DNA from: an uncultured Magnetococcales bacterium
GTDB taxonomy: Bacteria > Pseudomonadota > Magnetococcia > Magnetococcales > Magnetaquicoccaceae
DNA: 9,433 bases
Direction of reading: 5' to 3'
Assembly: GCA_903913345.1 (NCBI GenBank)
Contig: CAIWLA010000666.1
Coordinates: 1 to 9,433 of the forward strand
Part shown: positions 1 to 5,983 of the stretch, in pieces
Layout of the letters: every line of letters begins with the position of its first letter
Numbering within the stretch: position 1 is the stretch's first letter
The notes under the pieces: model-generated
What the model was told of the DNA's origin: nothing
Seen by the model: the letters and a program-made list of their open reading frames with translations, nothing else
Databases searched by the model: none
Translations under genes and position numbers: made by a program

Positions 1-125
1 AAACAGGCCAGGACACTGATCATGATGGCCACATATTTTTTGCCGCCCCCTTCATGGCCTTCGTGCCCTTCATGCCCACCATGGGCGGCTTCATGGATCT
101 GCTCATGGGTTTCCAGAATTTCCAT
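1..125 (-). CDS. DUF4337-like His-rich membrane protein, N-terminal fragment (cut by window edge)
   Basis: Only the first 41 codons are present and the frame runs off the left edge. The start ATG (125-123) follows GAGG with a seven-base A-rich spacer. Residues 1-27 are acidic and histidine-rich, with H at 7, 11, 15, 18, 21 and 24, the last ones in a Gly-His-Glu repeat. Residues 29-30 are KK, and a hydrophobic stretch starts at about residue 31 (YVAIMISVLA), probably the first membrane helix. A charged His/Glu head followed by a membrane segment is typical of DUF4337 proteins, small membrane proteins of unknown function. The family call rests on this head only. The His cluster could bind metal, but that is inference. 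The gene lies 120 bp downstream of the kinase on the same strand and has its own predicted promoter, so it is probably a separate or semi-separate transcription unit. Confidence 0.55.
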   Translation of the reverse strand, partial: MEILETHEQIHEAAHGGHEGHEGHEGGGKKYVAIMISVLAC

Positions 126-147
126 TTTTTTTCCTCGTTCGATAATA

Positions 148-226
148 AGGGTGTACGCCTGTGCATCGGGCGCATTGGACACCAGAGACGGATTTCCTGT
201 CAATGATTCTTCATCACAGGGTGTAC
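148..226. repeat. Nine-base direct repeat AGGGTGTAC flanking the predicted promoter
   Basis: AGGGTGTAC occurs at 148-156 and again at 218-226, exactly 70 bp apart, one copy on each side of the predicted promoter at 174-203. The right copy runs directly into another CAGGGT, giving CAGGGT-GTA-CAGGGT. Two operator half-sites for a regulator are possible, but a chance 9-mer repeat in 120 bp cannot be excluded. Confidence 0.25.
174..203 (-). promoter_or_regulatory. Predicted sigma70-type promoter of the DUF4337-like gene
   Basis: On the minus strand a perfect -35 box TTGACA (203-198) is followed after 18 bp by TCCAAT (179-174), which matches four of six -10 positions. Transcription would start near 167, leaving a leader of about 40 nt before the ATG at 125. 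The -35 match is strong, while the -10 is weak and the spacer one base long. A second AT-rich element (TATTAT, within about 142-148) could be an alternative -10 but has no good -35. Confidence 0.45.
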
Positions 227-245
227 AGGGTTTGGGTCCAGAGAA

Positions 246-2507
246 TCACCCACCCCTGCAACCGGTCGGTCGTTTCCCGATGGTGTCCGCTGTCTCTCCC
301 GGTTCTCCTTCGGCAACCTGTTGGATCGCCTTCAAAAAATCCTTTTTGCTGATCGGTTTTGTCAAATGGTCGTTACATCCAACGGCCAGGCTCTCGGCCT
401 TTTTCTCGATGACCGCATGGGCACTCAAGGCAATAATGGTCATGGGAGGACGCCCCGACTCCCCTTCCCATTGCCGAATGGCACGGGTGGCGGCATAACC
501 GTCCATGTTGGGCATCTGGATATCCATCAACACCAGATCAAACGGCTCCTCTCGCACCCGCGCCACCGCTTCCAGGCCATCATGGACCATCACCCAATGA
601 TGCGGCGTCTTTTTCAGGTATATCTGGAACAGCATCTGATTGTCCGGCGAATCTTCCGCCAGCAAAATGCGTAAAATTCGGGTGGATAAACCCGCCGTTG
701 ACTCCCCGGAGGCTGCGGGGAATAACGGGGTGTCCGCCAGACGCACGGGCAGGGTGAAGAAAAAGGAGCTGCCCTCTCCCCGCTGGCTCTCCACCCATAA
801 ACGCCCCCCCATGAGTTCCACCAACCGCTGGGAAATGGCCAACCCCAGACCGGTGCCGCCATACCGTCGCGCAATCCCGGAATCGGCCTGGGTGAAATGG
901 TCAAAAATGCGCTGAATGTGTTCCGGGGCAATGCCAATGCCCGTATCGCGGACACAAAACAAAAGGGTTTCCGACTCCTGGGGATGCGGTGTCAGTCGCA
1001 CAGAGACCCGCCCATGATCGGTAAATTTGATGGCGTTGCCCAGGAGATTGATCAACACCTGACGGAGCCGTCCATCATCACCCAGCACCGAGACCGGCAG
1101 GCCAGGGGTCACCTCCTCGACCAGGGTCAACCCCTTCTCCTCGGCCGCTATCCGCATCAGACAGACGGTCTCTTTCACGACCTGTCCGGGGGAAAAGGGG
1201 CGTTCAGAGATGGTGAAGCGTCCTGATTCAATGCGGGAAAAATCCAGCACATCGTTGATCACGCCCAGCAATGCCCGGCCCGACCGGTGCATGGTCTCCA
1301 CCACACGACGCTGTTCGGCATCCAGATCGGTCTCCAGCAACAGGTCCGACATGCCCAGCACCACATTCATGGGGGTCCGTATTTCGTGGCTCATGCTGGC
1401 CAAAAATTCACCCTTGGCCCGGTTGGCCACCTCGGCGGACTCCTTGGCCTTGTGCAGGGCCGCAGCGGTCTCCGCCAAACGCCGGTTGCTGATCAGCAGC
1501 AGGAACGAAACGGCCAGAATCACCGCCACAGCCAGCAAAAAAAGGGCGATTGGCCAATGGTAGCGGCTCCAGATGTCGGCGAGGCGAAAGGAAGGGATGG
1601 TGTCATAGGGGGGCAGGCGCAGTTCCCGGACCAGACTTTCCACCGATTCATAGTTGGCTGGCAGGGTAAAGCCATTGATCCCGGCGGCTGTGGCCTCGGG
1701 ACCGTCGGGGTTCATCGCCAACAGGGCGGCCAGAACCCGACCCGCCACGGCGGGTTCCACATGGGACAGGGCAACAAAAGGCCATTCTGGATAAAGATGC
1801 GTGGAGACAGCGAAGGGAAAACCGAACAATGGCTGGGCATTGAGAATACGGATGCGTTGGAGATCCAGGGTTCCTTCCCGCGCCATGGCATCCATAATCC
1901 CCGTGCGCACAAACCCGGCATCGGCCTGCCCGTGCAACACCGCCTGCACCACCCGGTCATGGGGCAGACCCGTGAACCAGATCCGCGCATCGCCCGGCAG
2001 GCGCACACCGGCACGAACCAGTTCCAGGGCCTGGGCCTGGAATCCACCCAGGGAAGTGTCATCCACGGCCACAATGGATTGGCCTTTCAGATCGGAGAGA
2101 TGGATCAGGTCGGTCCGCTCCTTCAGGGCAAAGATGACCCCGCCAAAGGCCGAAAGGGAGAGGTTGTCTTTCCGGGATTCCAGGGTGGCCATCAGAGTAC
2201 CGATGCCGTGCACCTGCCGTATCTGAATATAGTGGCTCGGATTGGTCAGGAGAAAATCGATGGCATGATGGGAGATGGCCTCTTCCATTTCCGGTACATT
2301 CAATGCCAGCAAGCGAACGCGCTGACCGGGCAGGTGTGCGGTCAGATAGTCGGCCAGGGGTTGCCATTGCTGGCGCATCTCCGCCTGGGGACGAAAGGCC
2401 AGGACCGCCAGGGTGATCTGCTCCTCGCGGGCGCACAGCGGGGCCATCCAACCCGTCAGAAGGAAAAAGATCAACCACATCATGCGAGTCTGGCAGGGGC
2501 GCGACAT
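246..2507 (-). CDS. Hybrid sensor histidine kinase with periplasmic PhnD-like binding domain and C-terminal receiver
   Basis: This 753-residue inner-membrane kinase probably senses a small periplasmic ligand and passes the signal by phosphorelay. Order of parts: signal peptide or first helix (about 9-26); phosphonate-binding-type (PhnD, type 2 periplasmic binding) domain (about 30-300); membrane helix (about 318-340); HisKA with SHEIRTP and phospho-acceptor H374; HATPase with N box around N487/N491, G1 DTGIGIA (521-527) and G2 GTGLGLA (551-557); receiver at about 611-732 with acidic pair E618/D619, phospho-acceptor D662 (VLMDIQMP), S695 and K717. All catalytic residues are present. There is no PAS, HAMP or HPt domain and no output domain, so an external HPt protein or regulator is needed. 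The ATG directly follows the TGA of the upstream binding-protein gene. AGGAG at 2518-2514, six bases before the ATG, lies inside the end of that gene, implying translational coupling. The ligand cannot be read from sequence. Confidence 0.95.
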   Translation of the reverse strand: MSRPCQTRMMWLIFFLLTGWMAPLCAREEQITLAVLAFRPQAEMRQQWQPLADYLTAHLPGQRVRLLALNVPEMEEAISHHAIDFLLTNPSHYIQIRQVHGIGTLMATLESRKDNLSLSAFGGVIFALKERTDLIHLSDLKGQSIVAVDDTSLGGFQAQALELVRAGVRLPGDARIWFTGLPHDRVVQAVLHGQADAGFVRTGIMDAMAREGTLDLQRIRILNAQPLFGFPFAVSTHLYPEWPFVALSHVEPAVAGRVLAALLAMNPDGPEATAAGINGFTLPANYESVESLVRELRLPPYDTIPSFRLADIWSRYHWPIALFLLAVAVILAVSFLLLISNRRLAETAAALHKAKESAEVANRAKGEFLASMSHEIRTPMNVVLGMSDLLLETDLDAEQRRVVETMHRSGRALLGVINDVLDFSRIESGRFTISERPFSPGQVVKETVCLMRIAAEEKGLTLVEEVTPGLPVSVLGDDGRLRQVLINLLGNAIKFTDHGRVSVRLTPHPQESETLLFCVRDTGIGIAPEHIQRIFDHFTQADSGIARRYGGTGLGLAISQRLVELMGGRLWVESQRGEGSSFFFTLPVRLADTPLFPAASGESTAGLSTRILRILLAEDSPDNQMLFQIYLKKTPHHWVMVHDGLEAVARVREEPFDLVLMDIQMPNMDGYAATRAIRQWEGESGRPPMTIIALSAHAVIEKKAESLAVGCNDHLTKPISKKDFLKAIQQVAEGEPGETADTIGKRPTGCRGG

Positions 2508-3500
2508 TCAATTCTCCTGGGGAAGGAGGGTGGCGTTGACCAGTCCCTTCAGGTCATCCATCCGCGGAACAAGCCCCTCCTCGACCAGAATGGCCGAGAG
2601 GGTTTGGGCCGCCAGGATCACGCGCTGGTGGGCACCGCCCAAATAGCGGCGGTTCTGGTAGAGGTTGGGCAGTTCCACACCCCGATAGGCGACCAGAACC
2701 TCGGTCGCCGACAACCCCAGCCGTTTGGCCAGCCGATAGGAGACATCCTGGGGATTGGCGTGCAGGCGATGCAAGGCACGAAAGTGGCCAGACAGCAACT
2801 GTTTCAACGGGCCGGGAGTGGACTGGATGGCCTCCGTTCGCACCACCAGGAGATCAAAAATGGTGTCGGGAATCCGGCGACTGTCGAAAATGGGATAGCC
2901 ACCCTCTGCTCGCAGGATGGAGGCGATGGGTTCATGGGTGATGAGGGCATCCACCCGTCCCTCCCGCCAGGCCTGTTTGTGCCCATCGATGGTCACAGGC
3001 ACCACCGTCAGAGCGGATTTGGCCACACCCGCCACATCGAGCAGCTTGCGCAACATCAGGGCACCCAGGGCACTCTGCTCCACCCCGATCCGTTTGCCCT
3101 TCAGGTCGGCCGGGCTATCGATTCCGGAACGGGCCAGTACCACATCCGCTCCGGCGGAGACATCAAAGACCAGAATGGCGGTCAGGGCGGGGTTGGTGGC
3201 GCGGGCACGCAACATTTCGTCGAGGGTCAGGGCCGCACCATCGGCCTCTCCCGATGCGAGGGCCGCCAGAGAGGCGGTGGCACTGGCCGTTTCGAGCAAG
3301 GTGATCCCAGGATCGGAGAGCCAACCCTCGCTGCGGGCGAGAAACATCAATTCATAACCCAGCCAGACACTGCTGGCGATCACCAGTGGTTTGCGCGGCA
3401 AAAACCGGGGGGCCAGAAGGGTTGCCGCACCACCCGCCAGGAGGGCACCACCCATCAGGGCAAACAATTGGCGTCGATTCCATCGGGTGGACCCTGTCAT
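2508..3500 (-). CDS. Orphan ABC-type substrate-binding protein (NMT1/SsuA/NrtA-like) with Tat-type signal
   Basis: A 330-residue periplasmic binding protein of the type 2 fold, in the family that binds nitrate, sulfonates, taurine or thiamine precursors. The N-terminus has a twin-arginine motif (NRRQLF, residues 8-13) and an Ala/Gly/Leu-rich hydrophobic stretch (about 14-30), so export by Tat is likely. Family signs include the strand and helix around VWLGYELMFLARSEGW (45-60), the segment LASGEADGAALTLDE (81-95) and DLKGKRIGVEQSALGALML (132-150). The frame stays open to a GTG at 3536, but that start has no ribosome site. The ATG at 3500 has AGGAG ten bases upstream and gives a normal short Tat n-region, so I prefer it. 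No permease or ATPase gene adjoins it. The gene is fused end to start (TGA then ATG) with the sensor kinase, which suggests a sensory rather than a transport role. The substrate is unknown. Confidence 0.9.
   Translation of the reverse strand: MTGSTRWNRRQLFALMGGALLAGGAATLLAPRFLPRKPLVIASSVWLGYELMFLARSEGWLSDPGITLLETASATASLAALASGEADGAALTLDEMLRARATNPALTAILVFDVSAGADVVLARSGIDSPADLKGKRIGVEQSALGALMLRKLLDVAGVAKSALTVVPVTIDGHKQAWREGRVDALITHEPIASILRAEGGYPIFDSRRIPDTIFDLLVVRTEAIQSTPGPLKQLLSGHFRALHRLHANPQDVSYRLAKRLGLSATEVLVAYRGVELPNLYQNRRYLGGAHQRVILAAQTLSAILVEEGLVPRMDDLKGLVNATLLPQEN
2514..2518 (-). promoter_or_regulatory. Ribosome binding site of the hybrid kinase gene
   Basis: AGGAG lies six bases before the kinase ATG (2507) and inside the last codons of the binding-protein gene. 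Together with the directly adjacent TGA and ATG it supports coupled translation of the two proteins. Confidence 0.75.
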
Positions 3501-3510
3501 GACTTGAGAA

Positions 3511-3515
3511 CTCCT
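3511..3515 (-). promoter_or_regulatory. Ribosome binding site deciding the start of the binding-protein gene
   Basis: AGGAG lies ten bases before the ATG at 3500, a slightly long but acceptable spacing. The upstream GTG (3536) and ATG (3524) in the same frame have no comparable site, so this favours the 330-residue product. Confidence 0.55.
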
Positions 3516-3545
3516 GCTGCGCATCGCCTTTGACACTCGAACGAC

Positions 3546-5501
3546 TCAGGACTCTTCCCGCACCAATCGGAATCCCAGATCATCGTACCATCCCCCCGGA
3601 CTGCTGTCGTAGCGAAAGGTGGCCCGCAACGCGTCTGGGGTACTGTCATACCCCCCGCCCCGTTTGACCCGATTGGAACCAACGGCAGGACCGGTCGGAT
3701 GATACCGGGGCGAATGGGCATAATAGGTGGCATCATACCAGTCCGCCACCCACTCCCAGACCAGGCCGCTCATGTCGTGGAGACCCAGGCCGTTTGCCCC
3801 CTTCTGGCCCACCGGATGAGTCTGCCCGCCACTGTTTTCTCCATACCACGCCACCGCATCCACGGTGTTTCCCCCGCTGCAGGTCTCCTCCTTGCCCCCG
3901 GAACGGCAGGCATACTCCCACTCCGCTTCGGTGGGTAAACGATAGGTGCCACGCCCCCGTTTGTTGAGTGCCTCGATCAATTCCTGCACATCCTCCCAGG
4001 AGACACACTCGACCGGATACCGGTCTCCCCGCTTGAAGTGGGATTGATTGCTGCCCATCACCTGTTTCCACTCGCCCTGGGTCACCGGATATTTGCCCAG
4101 CCAAAAACCCGCCAGACGCACCTCGTGTACCGGTCCTTCATGGCCCTTGCCCTGACCGGAACCATCGCCCATCTGAAAGGCACCACCGGGCACCCACACC
4201 AGCGACATGCCCGTCAGCGGACAGCGCATCCCCTCTTTCAAGCGGCGCAATTCCAACAACGTCCCTTCCAGGCTGGTCTGCCGCAAGAGACGCACCGGGA
4301 GCGATTCGACGTTGTCAGGGGTGGTGGCCTCTTCGGAAAGCCACCCGTCATACTGTTTGATCCGCTCAAGCACTGTCTGACAGGCGGGCATGGCGGTCAG
4401 TCTCTGTATCACATCGACATACGCCGATGTGGTCTCCCAATGGATCGCCTCCTGGCCCAACCGTTGCAGCACCTCCTTCGACAGCGGGTGGCGCACCAGG
4501 GAATGGGTCCGACTGATCTCCCGTTTGAAATCACGCAGGGCGGCGGAGAATGCCTGGAGATGCTGTTGCATCAGGGCAGACAACAACCCCATCCCCTTTT
4601 TTCGGACCGGGGCCAGGACCGGTTCCACCGTGGCCCGCACAAAACAACCCACATCCATGCGGATCGCCCGTTCCAGTCCATCCCGTGCCTCGTCCCAGCG
4701 ACCGGCCAGGGCGGCATAACAGGCCGCCAGGAACAAATGCCGAACCTCTTGACTCTTCCCGTAAGCCCGCCGGGCAAACAGGCAGGCTTGCGCATAATCC
4801 GCCTGGGCATAGGAAAGGCGCGACATGGCCCACAAAACCTGCCCCTGGGCGTTGTCATCCAGCCGATTGGTCAACCCCAATACCGTATCAAAAAAGGTCC
4901 GTGCCGCCTTGGCATCCCCCTTGTGAATGGCATGATGGCCCAGATTGACCAATACCTGATAATCCCTGTCATCATATTCCAGGGCACTGCGCAACGACTC
5001 AACGGCCTTGGCCAGATGGCCGTGCGCAAAATGGGCGATGCCCTGCTGAAGCAGGTGTTGTGCATCCGGGGATCGGTGTTGGCGCAGCCCCTCCAGGAGA
5101 GGGTCCAGGGGGTCGATTTGCTGTGCCAGTTGCCATTTTATTTCGGACAGATCCAAACAAAACGCCACTTCCAACCCGGCGAGGGCCTCCAGCCTCTCAC
5201 GGGGAGAGGCGTTTTTCTCCCGGCTGATTCTCCCGGCGGCCTGGTCGATGGCACTGGCCATGGCATCGGTCTGTTGCACCACCGCTTCGGCGATCGTTTT
5301 CGCCCCCTCCAGCCCACTTTTGGCGATCTCGCGCGCCGCGACCCGTTGTACCTCCACCTGCCGACGGGCCAGACGCATGATCCGGTTGTGCCGATCTGGA
5401 CCGTCCGCCCGCATCTCATCCAGTATCTGCGCCTTCTCGTCGCCATGGAGAAACATGCCGTCCGATTGACCGTACATATAGCGTTCCATCAATGCTGACA
5501 T
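3546..5501 (-). CDS. Helical/TPR protein with C-terminal FGE-sulfatase-like (C-type lectin fold) domain lacking catalytic cysteines
   Basis: A 651-residue protein with no signal peptide or membrane helix, so probably cytoplasmic. Residues 1-145 are charged and helical, including DLSEIKWQLAQQ (117-128). About four TPR-like repeats follow (147-285), then a helical linker to about 424. Residues 425-651 form an FGE-sulfatase (SUMF1-like) domain: start MSLVWVPGGAFQMG, then FWLGKYPVTQGEW, YRLPTEAEWEYACR, DMSGLVWEWVADW and the end RGGGYD...LGFRLV. In true formylglycine-generating enzymes two cysteines shortly after the GG(S)Y motif oxidise the sulfatase cysteine; here those positions are S and L, so that chemistry is not expected. 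Such inactive members serve as binding or scaffold domains in several systems. The start ATG has only a weak ribosome site (GGGTGG, nine bases upstream). The gene follows the small TPR gene by 107 bp and ends 45 bp before the binding-protein gene, so co-transcription is likely. The partner is unknown. Confidence 0.9.
   Translation of the reverse strand: MSALMERYMYGQSDGMFLHGDEKAQILDEMRADGPDRHNRIMRLARRQVEVQRVAAREIAKSGLEGAKTIAEAVVQQTDAMASAIDQAAGRISREKNASPRERLEALAGLEVAFCLDLSEIKWQLAQQIDPLDPLLEGLRQHRSPDAQHLLQQGIAHFAHGHLAKAVESLRSALEYDDRDYQVLVNLGHHAIHKGDAKAARTFFDTVLGLTNRLDDNAQGQVLWAMSRLSYAQADYAQACLFARRAYGKSQEVRHLFLAACYAALAGRWDEARDGLERAIRMDVGCFVRATVEPVLAPVRKKGMGLLSALMQQHLQAFSAALRDFKREISRTHSLVRHPLSKEVLQRLGQEAIHWETTSAYVDVIQRLTAMPACQTVLERIKQYDGWLSEEATTPDNVESLPVRLLRQTSLEGTLLELRRLKEGMRCPLTGMSLVWVPGGAFQMGDGSGQGKGHEGPVHEVRLAGFWLGKYPVTQGEWKQVMGSNQSHFKRGDRYPVECVSWEDVQELIEALNKRGRGTYRLPTEAEWEYACRSGGKEETCSGGNTVDAVAWYGENSGGQTHPVGQKGANGLGLHDMSGLVWEWVADWYDATYYAHSPRYHPTGPAVGSNRVKRGGGYDSTPDALRATFRYDSSPGGWYDDLGFRLVREES
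3561..3671 (-). other. C-terminal variable-region-like segment of the FGE domain
   Basis: This segment encodes residues 611-647, RVKRGGGY through LGFRLV. In C-type-lectin/FGE proteins these positions line the ligand-binding face. In members targeted by diversity-generating retroelements the template has AAY codons here that become NNY. Here many of the exposed positions carry pyrimidine-ending codons (tat gac agt acc; ttt; tac gac agc agt; tac gat gat), separated by the conserved P, LR, R and LGFR frame. That pattern is compatible with such a history but also occurs in ordinary family members. No reverse transcriptase or template copy is visible in the window. Confidence 0.3.
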
Positions 5502-5608
5502 GGCCCAATTCCACCCAATAGAATGTGAAAGATCTTTTCCGTTTCGGCGGTCAACTTAATGCCTTTCGGACCAAAAAGCAACCGCAAATCCGAGGGGTTT
5601 ACCCAGTA
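5502..5608. other. Intergenic gap between the small TPR gene and the TPR-FGE gene
   Basis: This 107-bp gap holds no clear promoter or terminator. It contains a 10-bp perfect palindrome AAAGATCTTT (5528-5537), too short to mean much. On the minus strand, in the same frame as the small TPR gene, it stays open past that gene's TGA for nearly 40 codons and could be a coding remnant or a chance open frame. Confidence 0.4.
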
Positions 5609-5983
5609 TCAACGAACAGAGGGCGACGGCCCCGGTTGGTGAAGCACCGTGGGCGGATCCGCTTGCAGACGCAGTGCCTGCCGGTATTGATTGGCGGCCG
5701 CCTCGAACTGGCCCAACCGGCTGTAGAGATCGCCCAGAGGGATACGGAAACGGATCTGCCAGGGTTCCAGGTCAACGGCCGTTGACAGCAACTTGACGGC
5801 CAGTTCCGTCCGGTCGGTGCGGTCGGCAATCAGACCCAGGAGATGGACCGCCTCGGCATGATGGGGATCCTGGTTGAACAACGCCTGCGCCAGGAGACTG
5901 GCGTTGACCATATCCCCCGCCTGGAAATGACGGATGGCCTGAAGAAGTCTCTCGTGATCGGTGGACATGGGGGTCTGACTCAT
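5609..5983 (-). CDS. Small three-repeat TPR protein
   Basis: A 124-residue soluble protein made almost wholly of three 34-residue tetratricopeptide repeats (about 11-44, 45-78 and 79-112). The TPR phase is visible in xxxLLGLIADRTDRTELAVK and IPLGDLYSRLGQFEAAANQY. TPR arrays bind other proteins, so it may be an adaptor for the adjacent glycosyltransferase. The start is well supported: AGGAGG (5996-5991) lies seven bases before the ATG, and the ATG overlaps the upstream stop as ATGA, the classic sign of translational coupling. The open frame extends further up to 6130, but that part lies inside the upstream gene and is not needed. The last 12 or so residues (HQPGPSPSVR) are proline-rich and not TPR-like, so the protein may be a truncated relative of longer TPR proteins. 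Confidence 0.75.
   Translation of the reverse strand: MSQTPMSTDHERLLQAIRHFQAGDMVNASLLAQALFNQDPHHAEAVHLLGLIADRTDRTELAVKLLSTAVDLEPWQIRFRIPLGDLYSRLGQFEAAANQYRQALRLQADPPTVLHQPGPSPSVR

Noticed and set aside
22..498. A 158-codon plus-strand open frame at the left edge
   Set aside because: It is antisense to the start of the DUF4337-like gene, the promoter region and the end of the kinase. Its start region is just the complement of the His-rich coding sequence.
1287..3533. A 748-codon open frame on the plus strand opposite the kinase and binding-protein genes
   Set aside because: It is antisense to two genes with full domain motifs. Its translation is rich in G, Q, H and R with no recognisable domain, typical of the mirror frame of GC-rich coding DNA.
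3592..3656. Two six-base C tracts in the FGE segment as phase-variable slippage sites
   Set aside because: Six bases is short for slipped-strand switching, and both fall in ordinary glycine/proline codons of an intact frame.
4038..5498. A 486-codon plus-strand open frame opposite the TPR-FGE gene
   Set aside because: Same kind of shadow: low-complexity G/Q/H/P composition, no motif, and the opposite strand is clearly coding.
5528..5537. Palindrome AAAGATCTTT as an operator or terminator
   Set aside because: Only ten bases, with no loop, no GC-rich stem and no following T-run in the right orientation; chance is likely.
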